From NCBI RefSeq assembly GCF_001625215.2, contig NC_030383.2, positions 61,494,949 through 61,558,948 of the forward strand: a stretch of 64,000 bases of DNA, in the 5' to 3' direction. Source of the stretch: Daucus carota subsp. sativus. Its lineage: Eukaryota; Streptophyta; Magnoliopsida; Apiales; Apiaceae. How positions within the stretch are numbered: the first letter of the stretch is position 1; each line of letters begins with the position of its first letter. The notes under the pieces are model-generated. The model saw only the letters and a list, made by a program, of their open reading frames with translations, searched no databases and was not told the DNA's origin. Positions 44,690 through 61,700 of this stretch are shown piece by piece. The translations under genes were made by a program, and so were the position numbers.

Positions 44690-45060
44690 AAAAAAGTAAA
44701 TTCTATTAACTTTTGATTTTAAGTCAGTTTCCGGTTTATTATTAACTTTAAACCGACTTCTGATTTATTATACAAATAAACAAATATATTTCAGCTAAGA
44801 ATCGAAAATGACTTAAAACTCGACTTCAAAGTTTTTTACGTCTGATATGATGTGTCGGCCATTGTTAGTATCTATCCAGCACACACTTGAACAGTCCATT
44901 CTCAATGTGTTTCGTACCCTTCTTTTCCAATTATTTTGTACTTTTTTAATGAGATACAACTCAAAAGTAGAGCAAAAGTGCAACATAAAATGTCAGGATT
45001 TGTTTGATGCAAATAAACTGAACATAAAGCTTCTTTATATTCCTTGCGTTTGGGAAACGC
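44690..45060. repeat. Segmental duplicate, partner of 28750-29110
   Basis: Shared blocks GGCCATTGTTAGTATCTATC, GTAGAGCAAAAGTGCAACAT and TTCCTTGCGTTTGGGA in the same order and orientation. Confidence 0.75.
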
Positions 45061-45384
45061 CATTGAAAATAAGCCTGAGGATCGGAACTAGGAGACTAAT
45101 GTCACTAATCCTTGATTAACAAGTGATTAATTAGAATTGATTCCTTCTCGAGACCTCGTGAGTCATGTCGTTGTGACAGGATTATGAGTTTGTTAATTAT
45201 GCTCACATGATAATCGTGGATTAGGCGAGGTCCTACTGGAGAATCTAACAAGCTTACATGCAGGGATTGCAGAAGGTTTGTGTCATGAATCATGATTATG
45301 GTATCATCTTGTGTAGTACTCTACTTTCGAGTGAGACGTTTTGGTTAATAGAAAGGAAAAATAGTTTTCATAGATCGATAATTT

Positions 45385-45625
45385 TATAAAAATGACACAG
45401 CTACTCTTAGAACAATCTGCATTAGGGAATATTCTACTTTCGAGTGAGATGTTTTGGTTTCATTTATTTGTGCAGTTTGATGCAATTTTGAAACTGATCG
45501 TTGCAATAAGAGTAAACTTGAAGTTTTATAGGGATATATATGAACTACACTAGAACGTTGACAGAAAAAATCAAGATTGAAACATCAACATAAAGCTTTA
45601 GCAGTAGATCAGTGGCTGAAACTAA
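45385..45625. repeat. Cluster downstream-flank repeat, orphan copy D
   Basis: Matches 19880-20090 (TTCGAGTGAGATGTTTTGGT, GATCGTTGCAATAAGAGTAA), but no F-box gene follows. It marks the right edge of the duplicated block. Confidence 0.72.
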
Positions 45626-45639
45626 GTCTTGATATACAC

Positions 45640-46366
45640 TTCTCCGGGGAGAAACATTACTTTGTCTCCGGCTTTGAGTCAGGGGACGAAATTTGTTTCT
45701 GACTTTAAGCTAAAAATATTAGTCTGTGTAATAAGTCATAAACTGACTTAAAATCAGAAATAACGCAAAAACAGACTTAAAGTCAGAAGTTAGTTTGAGT
45801 TACTTTTTCTAGTGACTTAGTTGTTTAAATTTTTTTTGATAAAAGTATCATAAGTCATAATTTACCTGTAAATCACATTTTTTTTATTATTACATTTTTA
45901 ATAACTCATAAATCATTAATAAATCAAAATTACTCAAACAAACATTTTAAATTCCTAATTTATCACGTTAAGTCATAAGTCACAATTTCATGCTCAGTCA
46001 AATGGGAACAATGTTGTCATGAAGGTGACCTGAGGGCCAATTTTCTCCGGAACATATTATACATGTCGAAACGACTCTTTTCTCAGCTATTATTTAAAGT
46101 TTTGGTATTTTATCTTTTGACTAGCTAAGCAAATAAAGCAATGAGAAAAGAACAGGGAGGCAAAAAAGGATGCTTCATCCAAAACTATCTGCATGCCTTT
46201 AACAGGAGCAGTATATTTTACTTACCTCTCTTTTCAAGAATAGAATAGAATCATGCAATCAGGAAGTCACTTTTAGTTTCTAATAAATTCACTAATCTTC
46301 TCTGCAAATCATATCCACATCTCTATCTTTCTTTTGTCTTTGGTGCATCTGATATCTGCACAAAAA
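45640..46366. other. Spacer upstream of the small basic-protein gene
   Basis: AT-rich with no recognised repeat; probably includes the promoter and 5' leader of the gene at 46367. Confidence 0.4.
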
Positions 46367-46981
46367 ATGCAGAAGAAAAATGAGATGAATATCAAGAATT
46401 CGCGGAAAGTAAGCATCTGCTATAGGCTTTACAGTTTTATTTTGAACACCCTCTTTTCTCCTACCCTCAAACCTGTGACCATGGGTCACAGTCTAAATTC
46501 AGACAATGGTCATCAAATGCTTCTTAAAGATCAAGCAAGAAATGGTCAAGATTCGAACTTAGTGAATTCTTCAGAAATTTTGGTTGAGTTTCGACACCAT
46601 ATTGGTTCAAGTAATCAGAGAGAAACTGGAGACAATTCAAGAGTTGACATTATAAGGCCAAAAGAAGTCCGAGAAGCAAAGGGTGGAGGAGATTTTGAGG
46701 CCATTTCTTTGATAAAGGTCAAGGGGAAAGAACCTAAAAAGATCGTAACCATCAAAGAATTTACAGGGAAATATCAGAAAGATAGTAGTGTGCAGCAGCA
46801 GCAGGAAGATAAGAGCAAATTACCAGTACCAAAAGATCAGCCCCATTCAGTTAAGAAACACGTAGTTCCAAGACTTCTGACTGTAGATAAGAACATCAAC
46901 GAAAGATCAGACGCATTCATTCGCAGGAAGAAGGCAGCTATGGAGAGGGGAAACTCCAGCACTGATGATGAAAATTTATAG
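46367..46981 (+). CDS. Uncharacterised small basic protein, 204 aa
   Basis: An open single-exon frame starting at the ATG of MQKKNEMNIKNSRKVSICYR. I do not recognise a named domain. A short hydrophobic/aromatic stretch (about 18-35, ICYRLYSFILNTLFSP) is followed by a hydrophilic, Gln/Lys-rich middle. The C-terminus is basic (INERSDAFIRRKKAAMERG, about 174-193) and ends in an acidic tail. The basic ERSDAFIRRKK stretch looks like the conserved part of small plant-specific proteins, but this is an impression only. Codon use and length suggest a real gene. It is convergent with ABP1. Upstream exons cannot be ruled out. Confidence 0.6.
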   Translation: MQKKNEMNIKNSRKVSICYRLYSFILNTLFSPTLKPVTMGHSLNSDNGHQMLLKDQARNGQDSNLVNSSEILVEFRHHIGSSNQRETGDNSRVDIIRPKEVREAKGGGDFEAISLIKVKGKEPKKIVTIKEFTGKYQKDSSVQQQQEDKSKLPVPKDQPHSVKKHVVPRLLTVDKNINERSDAFIRRKKAAMERGNSSTDDENL

Positions 46982-47514
46982 TTAGTCCACAGTAAGCAAC
47001 TGGTAGAGATTATACTACACATTGCTGCTAATTTAAATGCTTGCAACAGGGGGAAGAACTGCTATTTCATATTTAAAGTGTTCGAGATGAGCAAAGTCAC
47101 AATAGTTTCTTTTAGTATTATGCGTAGTTTGTCCTTCCTTTGGTCAATTTTTACATTGTTAATTTGTTATAGATATGAAGTGTGGTCTATAGTTCTCACC
47201 CTTACAACTCCCTGTTTGAAAGCCCAAAAAAAAAAAAATGTGATTCCATGCCTCTTCAATCAGAAGAGCTGGCAGTAGACTGGCAACAATAGTACTTCAT
47301 TCCATTATCTTAAAACAAAAGAACGAGAAATACAAACTTCAACCCTTATACAAACTTTTTTATTTACACGCTTGCATAGTATCAGACTTACAACTTCAAA
47401 ACAAGAATTCGAGACCAAAGTCTGTAATGTACAATAGCTTGAGACTGCCCAACAGCTAGCTAGAGGTTGTTTGATTAGTGTTTCAACAAATTACAAATAC
47501 TGCAGTTACAGAAG
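46982..47514. other. Convergent 3' flanks
   Basis: 3' regions of the small basic-protein gene (+) and ABP1 (-). No further gene seen. Confidence 0.5.
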
Positions 47515-50562
<3,048 letters not shown>

Positions 50563-52759
50563 TTCTTGAAAATAGTTGTGTGTATAGGTGTAAGTATCAG
50601 TTTTCTTCTCCACTAGTCTCTAGAGACATCGCACCCGATTTCTGCAAATCATCTGTTGGGTACAACCCGGTTTGTTTTTCCCTTTTCTTGGGTCCTTCTG
50701 CAATTTTTCATTTTTCATTTTTGTTTGAGACGTGCGATTTTTCTTGTTGGATTGTCTCTTCTTCGACGCATCTAAGTATATTCCGATCCGAATATAGAGA
50801 TATTTTTTTAATAATATTTTTCTTTATAAAAGAATTATGATTAATATTTTTAGACAGAAAAAATTGAAAAATAATACTTACAAGTAGCACTTTGAAATCT
50901 ATTAAAAGTCTTTCTATTATTATTAAATTGATGATAAGATATAAAATAAGAAAATAATATAGGAATAGAATATAAGGACACTCTCTGTGTTTGATAGATA
51001 AAAGTTAACTAAATTTTCGATAAGGTATTTTGTATTTTAGATATTTTTTCGTAAAATCACATATATGATAAATGATTGACAAGTGAGATAATAATTATGA
51101 TTAATGATTTGTTTTATGTGTTTGAGATTATATGTATTTTAAAGTTATCCCTAATAAATTTTCACTTAACCCATAAGTTGAGTATACAAAAATTGAAATA
51201 TTTGTCTAAATTATGAAAGTTTATTATTTTATTGGTGAGGTTATATAAGAAAATGGATATAATGCATATCAAATTAGTTTGATGAACCTTACATAAGCTT
51301 ATTGTTATTTTAATTTTTGCTGAATATAAAATAATGAAAATTATTTTTTCCCCCTTTTTTATTGGGATATATTTAGTACTTCACAACGTTTGATATGAAA
51401 ATTTGGACTTGTTTTTGTTGTAAAGTTTCGAAATTTCTAAAATTTGGTTTTGATATTTATTTGCATTTGTTCGTTCATGACTCGTGTGATGTGATGGGTG
51501 GTTATTTAATTTTGTCAGGAAATTGAATATATTATCCGATGACAATATTGGACATAATCATCTGTCTGTTGAGTATTGGGATCGAAAATAAATTAGACAT
51601 TTTGATGATTGTTTTTTCAATTTATGTTTAAAAAGACTGATAAAATCTATTAAATTGTCTAAAAAAATAAAAGAAGAATGAAACCTCAATAGCACCTAAA
51701 TCAAGTTGGATAAAGAATAATTTATAAAATAACTCCAAATATATTATATGAAAATTGGATTCACGAAATATAGGAAAATTGACTTTCTTCTCAAAAAAGA
51801 ATTCATAAACTAATCAAATAAAGAGATTATAAATTTTAGCGCATTGTTATAAAAAATAAAAATCGAAACTAATCGGTTGCATCATTAATTCAGGATTTGT
51901 CAGAATTTCTTTTGACAAATTGAAAATTTCTAGTCAAATTGGAGTATAATCGAGAAATTGAAAAAAGATATTTTGAAGATCAATCACAAATTTTTAAATA
52001 AATTGGAGATCTTAACAACAGAAGTTATGGACATTGGATATATCTTGTATCAAAATCAAAACATCGAATAAAAAACAAGAGAATCTTTTATATTGTAATT
52101 ATATCAAAATATAAATAAATTTCAACAACTTTTATATATTAGAATAAATTATATAAGAATTAGTTTCAAAAAAATTATATAAGAATTCAAAAAATATTAG
52201 TAAATATTAAAACCATAAATTACAAAAAACACGAAACACCAAAGAATTTCAACATTTGGTCATGCATGATGCAATTACATATCTTGACAACAAATTTAAC
52301 ATTAAATATTTACAACCTCGTCGCACATTTTTACAAAACACAAGAACCTTTTTGCACACACAATGTTACTACAATGACCCACACATAAAATCCAATATTT
52401 TAATACACAACAGGCAGCAACCCACATAACTCCCAGATCCAACAATCAGCGTACATAGTACTTTCACTCGAGTTCCGCGACTTTCAGTTCTGTCTGGTAG
52501 TTGTTGAGAGACACTTGTGTTTGAAAACTGCTCACTTGAACAAAACTCCCTCAATCTAACTTGTTTTTGGGTTCTTTTTGCACACCCAATCATCAAGTTT
52601 CAATCTTTCTTTCACTTGCTCTGGTCTTTAAGTCAATTCTGTGATATGGGTTTTCAAGATTTTCAAGAAAAGTGTAAAACCCTTGATTGGATTGTTTTTA
52701 GGAACAGATTAGATGTTCTGGAATTGAATTGAGTGAAGTTGAAGAAGAGAAGGGTTGAT
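50563..52759. promoter_or_regulatory. Divergent intergenic region between ABP1 and Piezo
   Basis: Serves as upstream region for ABP1 (left) and Piezo (right). Mostly AT-rich with no recognised element. A TC-rich stretch at about 52480-52640 may be Piezo 5' leader. No gene seen. Confidence 0.4.
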
Positions 52760-55700
52760 ATGGGGAGATTTGTAGGTGGGATTTTGCTGCCTTTGTTTCT
52801 GCTCTCAGGTATAATTGTTAGTTTTAGTTTTTTTAATGTATCTTTGAAGCTTTCATTTTTGCTATGCTTTCATTTCAACATTTATGAGCACACACATAGT
52901 TTGCATGTTGAATTTGATTAGTTCTTGAAATGGGGAAAATGGGGAATTGCAATGGTAATGCCGAGAAAAGAATCAAGAGATTGATTTTTACTTGTTTTAT
53001 GCTACTTTTTACGAAAAAAATTGTTATTCATAGTGATGTTTAATGTAGATTATGACTTTATGAGTAATGTTCGAATAACAGTATAAGAGATTGTGTAAAA
53101 TAAAAATGTTATATTTGGTAGGATAGACAATATTGAAAAAGTCAAATTACCTTTCAACTTTCCTATTGTTTTTCAAGAAACTTTTTTAGAGTTTTTTAAT
53201 CATAAATGTTTACAACTACAAACTAATTTTTTTTTAGTCTCAAAAATGTTGGAAGAGAGTTTCTAATGGGTCGGAAAGTCCATATTGAAAAATGACAGTA
53301 TAAGAGATTATGTAAAATATGCTGAACCTGTAAGGCGTTTTGTTTTGATGGCATTGCCTATATTTTAAAATGGTATGTTATTATTATTTCAAGTTGTTAT
53401 AAATAGAATATATTGTTTTAATATGGTAATAGATGATGCGGAATTTTGCTACAGGTTTGTAGAGATTGGCCAAATGTAGCCAACATCAAGAGGTTGGCTA
53501 TAATTATAGACAAGGGTTTGTACCATTGGAGTGGTGAAATTTGTACATATTATCTACAAAATTTTATTTTTGGCATGCCAACTTGTAGCTATAGGTTTTG
53601 TAGGGTTGAAGATGCTCAAAGTATGTTTTTTTTAATGTAATTATGGTAAATTGGTAATAATTAGCATATATTGACTAGAAGTAGTTTTTTATATGATTAG
53701 TAACTGTTTCCTGGTCCTTGAGTCATTTTATTATCAATGGAGCTTGGTGAAGTAAAATAGTTGGTTAGGATTTTTTTTATTTTTCTTGTGGGTTCCAATA
53801 CATTCAAATTTTCCTCTTTTGCCGCCATTGAGCAAGACTTGGGGTAGTGGAATTTCTCATTTTTAACGAATATATCTTTTTTTATTGGTTTATAAACTAC
53901 TAATCCTCTATATATACTCTTGCATAGAGAGCAAGATGATCAGCATTAGTACTCTTATATACTCCCTCTGTCCCATTTAATTGTATACGTTTCTTTTCAA
54001 CTGTTCGACACGCATTTCAATGCTCTTATAAAATATAGTTCCGTAACTTATTTTTGAGATTTTCTTTTTCTGAATAAAAATATAACATCCAAACTTTAAT
54101 TCAGAAAAAGAAAATTTTAAAAATAAATTACACAACTACACTTTACAGGAGCATTAAAGTCCGTGCCGCGTCCCCGTCCCCCAATGTATACAATTCAGGG
54201 GGACGGAGGGAGTAACTCTTTTACCCAAGTGGGGTACTAGCCCCTATTTAGCTCTGCAACAGGCTTTATTTACTTCAGAAAAAACTAATAATGACCCTAT
54301 TAAGCTCTGCCCTTGAACTTTGTTGTGGACCTTGTGGTCTTCTTTAATGTGCGAGTCTTAACTACTGTATGTGTTTGAGTTGACACCATAATCTGATCAA
54401 AAATTTTAAGTTGAAGTGTTGGACCAACAGTAAATGCATGTAAGGGTTGTTTGACTCCTTTCCTAATGGCATGTTCTGAAACAATAGCTGCATGCCTGCA
54501 TGCAATTCACATTGAAGAAAATTAGAAGCACATCTGGAGATCGTTCTAGTAATCCTTTCCTGTTTGAACTATAAAAACGCAGGTGGTTTAGGGGCCATAT
54601 TATCCATAATAAATTAATCTTAGAAACGGGTAATTTGGTTGCTTCTGATTATGATTATTCTAGCATTTACTTTATGTTCATGGAAGTAAGGGGTGCAATG
54701 CATATAAGAGCTGTTACTTAACAATTTGAAAAGGTTATGCTGCTAAAGAATTTTAACATCTCGGGATCCTTGCGTATAGAATAGTTTAAGAGAATAATGT
54801 TGCTGAGACTACCTCAGGATATTTAGGTGAGGTAATCAGTTAATGTGAGTGTATTATCATGTATGGTAATAAAAATGGAAACCATATTAGACAATATATC
54901 ACTGTATATATAAATATACTAAGCCTTTTCCCTGCTTAGCTCAGATAAATTTCCTGTGGTGATCTCAAGAAATTCATTCTCATAGTTTAATATGTTTGCT
55001 AAGCAATAGCGCGTCATATCCTCTTCAGAACTATGCTCTATTCAAAGATGAAAATAGTGCAGGAAGAAATCTGTCTAAAGTACCTTGATAGCAAAAGACT
55101 TATATTTTCCATGAACACGATTTTCCTGCCACCCTTTTCAAGGCTCTTTAGATATCAATTTTGCTTCAGGAAAAAGAAAGGAAAAGGAAAAAATGGTAAA
55201 GAGACGATCCAGCTGAAGTAGCATAAATGTCAATCGTCTCAATTAAATATTTCTTTGGTATACTATGATGTATACCAGATGAAAATCTGTATTTGGTATA
55301 CTACTATACTGTGATGTATGCCGGATGAAGGTGAATGTTTAAAGCAACTTTCTTTCACCCTCAATATCATACATAAAACTGATTGTAAATTGTGACCTAT
55401 GCATCCAAAGCAACATTTACTGTTATATATTGGAGGTACACAGAGTGTATTACACGGGCTTGTTACTTTTTAGAGTTAGCAAGACTTTTGTCTCTTCTAG
55501 CAACAGTAAGTCCGGTGGGTTCGAGCTTACCTAATATGCACGTGCATAAAGTAAAATCTTTATGTTACGTGTACTTTTCTCTTACAAATGCCTCTGCCTA
55601 GAAGTTTGATTTTTATTTTATTTTTTAAGTTTACAGTGATACCGATTGTATATTAGTAGCATTGCATATGCAAACTAAATTTCCTGGGTTCAATATTTTG

Positions 55701-58700
55701 TTCATTTGCTCAAGTAAAATTATAATCAGTAATATGTTGTTTTATATATCTTTTCTTGCTATCCTTTTTCAGCTGCATTCCTGAATTGGAGTTTAATCTC
55801 CCTGGTTGATTTGGCAGTCTCTCTTCTTATTCTATACAAAGCACCAAAACGAGGTGAGTTGTTTACTACCTTACATTCTTTTATCCTCTTCACTTCTTAG
55901 TTGTTTCCATTAGTTATCTGATATATGTTATGGCTTGCAAAAATTATCTGCCCAAGGTTAAATGGGTATCTATTTTTTATATGATGCTACAGTGCACAAG
56001 TGCTTGCATACCTGACCTGAAAATGACAGGCATGGTAGAAAGCATCGCAGCTGTTAATTTATTTGTACCTAGCTAACTGGTTATAAATTCCTACAGGGAG
56101 GAATTTCGTTTCTAGCATTGTCACTAAATATTATATATTTATAGGAGTATATTTTTTTTGCATATTTTGGATTTGCAACACTGTATTAAGCTACTAGAGC
56201 AGATGCCTGTGGTCTTAAGATATTGATGTCATATTTCTTATCATCTTTGGGTATAAATGTTTCTGTTATTTTGTACATAGCATCGTTACTCTTTTGGACT
56301 CATATATGTACTATATTTTAACTATCTAGCATTTACTCTTCTTTATATGTAATACCTTCATTGCCAGATTCTTTTGCTGCCGTAGCAAATAATAATTATA
56401 TATTTTTTTTTTTTGGTTTGCAGGCTTCCGTTATAAAGGACTTCTATTATTGTGGCCACTTATAATTTTTTCTCTTCTTGATATTCTTTCTCAAGTGACA
56501 TTTCTTATAGTGTGTGCTGTTAAGGGTGATGGATGTGGGATGGCAGATTCTTGGTGGGCAAAGTCAATTGGGTTCATGAAGTAAGCTTCATTATCTTATC
56601 TACTTCTTCTTCTTGTATGCCCAATATAAACTTTTTAGAAATTATTTTATTTCTCTTCTTTAAAGTTTTTCATAATATGTTAATTTTCTTCAGGCTTCAG
56701 TCCTGGAGATATCCGTCAGTAATTTATTACTTGGTTGTACAAGTATTTGTGGTTTTCACTGCCTTAAGTGAAGTCCACAGAAACAAGCATGGTTTGGTTC
56801 TGTCACAAGATTCCTGGTGGGCACGTTTCTCATTGTTTTTTGAGCGTTTAGGTATTTAATACTTCATAGTGAACTCCTGTTACCTATTATGTAATTTATT
56901 TATTGTTTTGCCTGACCCTGTTAGTCACACACCTTTGTGTAAGAACAGCTGTTTTACATGCAAGTTGTGAGAGTGATACCCATATACAGATTAAGCACCT
57001 AGTCTCAGAAGTTATGGCAATCTAGTTAAGACTACAAGCATTTAAACAAATATTGAATATTATATCTGACAGTATTTCTGTTCTGTATGGGAGGTTATCA
57101 TGTCAGGGTTGCTTTCTGCTTGTTAGTACCTGCCATCCAATTAGTTGTGGGAATTAGCAAGCCTTCCTGGGTGTCTTTGCCATTTTTCATTTGTAGCTGT
57201 GTTGGTCTTGTTGATTGGTCCTTAACCAGCAACTTTCTTGGCCTTTTTAGGTAAATGTTTCTAAGTTCATAACCTGGAGAATACTTACATGTGTAATCCT
57301 TTCGGTTGTTGATGCTCCAATTGCTTATGTTTTTGAACATGGTTTAAAGGTGGTGGAAGCAACTTTGGATGTATGCAGGGATAAACATCATCCTACTATA
57401 TGTCTATCAGCTCCCAATTGGGTTGCCAAAAATGTTCCATGTGCTAGCTAAATTTGTTGGACTTTACAAGATCTCTGCCCAGTCTGAAGGGCTGGAAGTT
57501 CTTTCTGGCGTATCTCTTATGGCATTCTACTTCATGGTATGACCTTCATTTCCAAAGTTTTGGTATAATCAGGTCAATAATTAGACTTGCCTTCTGCATA
57601 TAGATGATAATTGGCTATGCTCTGGATTCGTAATAATATTCAAAAGCTTGTACGATTGTTTCTCAACCATACATGCTGCTATTTCTTTTTCTCTCCTAGA
57701 CACTCTGATTAGTCCCACCTCTATCTGATGATTTAACACTCTGTTTCCAATTTTATTTTATTTTTGAAAGAAAAGAAAGTAAATGTATAATGAAATATTA
57801 TTTTCTGCAGCTTGTTCCAAAATGTTATTTTCAGGAAAGAAAGCTCAGAAGTTGTAAAGACTAAAGAAACACTTCTCAATTTTGCAACTTAACTTTCTTT
57901 CACATATGAAATGATTAGGAGAGTTGGACTTTTGGATCACTCACGGGAAGTACGGGAAGGGGAAATGAGAATGAGAATGATTTACCAATTAACGGGTCTG
58001 AGGTTCCCATTTAAACACACAAATTCTCCTAACTAAACAGTAATAAATGGGAACAGGATCCAATTCATGTTTATGGGTCGGAATCCTTTGAATCAAACAA
58101 TAGACTGTAGTTATATGTGTGGGTGTGAGTATTTTTGAGCTAATGGATTTGCCATCTTTTTATTAGAATATAAATATAAATGTATGACATAAAGCACATG
58201 CATGAATTATGATTAAGAGGGTAGGATTGAAGTCTAATATAGGTATTGGAACAATGGTATCATCTAGTTTTTTCGTTTTATATTTACTGGTTCTATATTA
58301 TGTACTATGAGCAGCCTGAATTTGTTGCCAATAACAGATTCGGTCTTTGGGGAGACAATGTCATTATCAGGGTCTGTCAAATAAGGTTTAAGAGCCTGTT
58401 ACACTTAAAGTATCTGTCACGTAGGTGTTAGGTTTCTTGACTGTGCTTAATTGATTTGTGCTGCATAATCTAATACGCTTACCTGGCAGAATTTCTTAGA
58501 AGTCTGTAAGCAGACTGTTCCCATTTACTTATTGCTAAAATCATTTTGGAAAATTCTTTGCATGTTTAAGTTAGTTATTCTGTAATATTGTCTTAACTCT
58601 ATAGGGTTTATGCATTTTCTTCTAAAATTTATTCCATCCGTGCTCATCATATTCTCCTAGAATAATTTTAGTGGGATGACTTTGCAGCTGTCATGTGTCA

Positions 58701-61700
58701 AATCTGATTTGGAAGACATGGATTTTATCATGTCCAGTGGAGAAGGCAATCTGACTGAGCATCTTCTTCCCTTAAAGCAGTCTTTCTTAATTCGTCAATC
58801 AAGGTGAGTGGATTTTGTTCAACTCCGTTGTTCATTCTACCTATAGGCTATAGCAATAAACATTATTAAAACATAATGTTCTGCTCATACATCTGCTAAA
58901 TTATTTTAGTGATTTTGAAGGTCTGGTGTTAATCACACCAACGTAATGATACGAGGTGCAGTTTTCCGGACTTTTAGCATCAACTTTTTCACGTATGGTT
59001 TCCCGGTACATATCCTGAACATCGTAATCAAGTTCTTGTGATGCATCTGCATGTATTATGCAAAGAATCCAGAAATAAATACATATTTTAGCTCGGGATA
59101 CTAGTTAAGGATCGTGAACCATGAAAAAGGGATAATTGACTGCACATCAAACAAGAGAATGTCCAGATATATTTGATATATGATAGCTAGGAGATGAAAT
59201 GATATTGCTCATAATAATCACGATAGTGTGTTTAATTTTTTAAATAGACAAATAAACCTCAGACAAGTTAAATAATGTGTATTGATCAATTTGAACAATA
59301 AGAGGTGCAAGCACTGATTTGAATGAAAACGATTGCAAATGGTCTTTAACAATGCTAATTTACATTATTAATTGCCGTGGGATTGCTTGACCTTTGTTAC
59401 TTTTGTGTGGGTGTTGCTGAGTATTTTCAAGAGTATCGTTCGTAGGGAAGGACTAAGATCAATACCAATTTCAAGTCTTTTATCTCATATATTTCAGAAG
59501 TGTGGATAATATATCGATGGGTTTTATCTATCAACTAATTAATAAAATAATAACTAACAGAATAAATAAATAAATTATATAATAAATATGAGAGAAAACA
59601 ACCCAAGAATTAGAGTTATTCAATGGCTACCTTGAATGTCTAATTTGTGTCTCTTCACTCTTGTTTTCTAAAAACAATCCTTCTAATATTATAAAATCCT
59701 CTCTTAAGGTAGATTATAATGCCTAAAATTATCCCCTAAAAGCCACTCTCATGATCAATCAAAGTACAATTGTAAACTATTAAGAACCAAGAATTTTAAG
59801 TCTCACAATTCTCATATCAATCTCCCGATCTAATACTCAAATTGTGTCCATCATATCATGTACAAGAATTATAACTCCTCTCCCGATTCGTTATAACTCC
59901 TAGAGATTCAATCAAAAGTTAGCTATTCTTCTAATTTTATAAAGCGCTCAATGACAAATTAACAAATCAAGAGAAAACACAATCCAACTAAACAAACATA
60001 TTAAGCCAATGCATACTACCTAACTCTTAGATTAAGGGATTAGCTATTATTGATAAGATGAAACAAATATATATCTATACCACAAACCATGAGTATAAGA
60101 ATTTAAGTACGAAGAATACAACTTGACGGGATTGCTTGAAGTGCTGATGAATCCCTTCACTCCCACCAGTCTCTCTTACAAGTGCTTCTCTCCCTTTTCT
60201 CTCTCTAACACGGCTATCTCTCTCCTAATACAAACTCAAATAATAATAGTGTTTTAATGGTTTTCTTGAAAACAAATCCAGTTTCCTAAAATACGTCATA
60301 TTCTGAAAAGAAATTCGTAGGCTGACTTTCAGACCTGTTTTTAGGCTGCTTCAGTTGACTTTTAAGTATTGGACCACCTTATACTTGTAGAGAATTCCAT
60401 TATCTTCGCGTGGGCTGTTGAATTGTCCAATTCCGATGTCTAGAACTCCAGTTATGGTCCAAACAAGATTTGCTTTATAGGCTATCCATAAAATCCGAAT
60501 TTCCATCTGATTAAGCCCAAATAAGCTTGATTTAATCCAACTTTAAATATTTATTTTCCTGCCATTAGACACTTATAATCAATTAATAAATCCCTGATTA
60601 TTTATAAAATACTAAAATTATGGGAATAAAATCATATAAAAGTATATATAAATATATACTTTATCAGTGGGTTTAAGCCAGAGGGACACTACTGACATTT
60701 TTTATTCGGTAATTGCACAGATAAAATGGCAAGTTCTTGCTTCTCAGTGCGGCGGGTTTGGGGCAAGGATCATGATTCCCATACCCGTCCCGTATATATT
60801 TTATTTGCCCCATCCCCACGTGTAACAGTTATTATTCCCCATCCCCGCCCCATTGAGATATTTTACTTCCCCGCTCCATTGGGATAATTTGCTTTCCTGT
60901 CCTGTTTCACCCTACCCCTTATTATATAATACAAAATAATTTTATAGTAAAAATACCTAATATTTAAAATTTAATTTTTTTCTAGATATATATACAAAAA
61001 ATGTGAAATTTAAATTTAGTGTGATTCTATTTACTAATTTTTTTGAAAAACATATATATAATACACCACCTTAGCTTGTAATGAATAATGACTTTATGAA
61101 AAAATGATTTTTTCATAAGTAACAAGTAAATTTAAAAAATATCTAGTTGAGTGTTATTTTATAAATTGTACAATACACACACACACACATATTATTCATG
61201 GAGGGGCGGGAAATCCCCACGGGGAATAAATAAATACTATTACCCACCCCATATTTTAGCGAGAGAAAATAATTATTCCCCATCACTACTCCATTCCCCA
61301 TATTAATGGGGTGGGGCTGCCCCATTTGGGGCAGATCAGGGGCGGGGTACCCATTTGCCCCACCCCATTGAGAAGCCTGAGTTCTTCATTGGGGTCTTGA
61401 CTATTCCTTACCCCTCTTTTTCATGTCTTATACCAGACTCATAAAGCACGTGTGAGGGTTCATTGGGTGATATGTGTTTCTGTTGAAGTAATTGATCAAT
61501 TCCAATGTGATTTAAGTTTAATCATGATGGGATGATAAACGTCTGAGTAGTTAAAATAAACAAAATATGACCTCAGTGAATCCCAAGTGACCCCTCTGCT
61601 TGAAAGCCATATATTAATTGTCTCTACGGAAAGCAATAGAAAGTTTACATTGTAATGGCTCTATTCCTACGCACAGAACAATAGAGGAATTATGACATTG

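Noticed and set aside
45060-45310. Possible LTR or tRNA-like segment with repeated CTTGATTAACAAGTGATTAA
   Set aside because: No TG/CA termini, primer-binding site or cloverleaf could be drawn.
57944-58110. Possible MITE in Piezo intron 6 resembling the element at 15063-15280
   Set aside because: Only scattered internal words (AACGGGTCTGAGGTTCCCAT) agree, and inverted ends and a target duplication are lacking.
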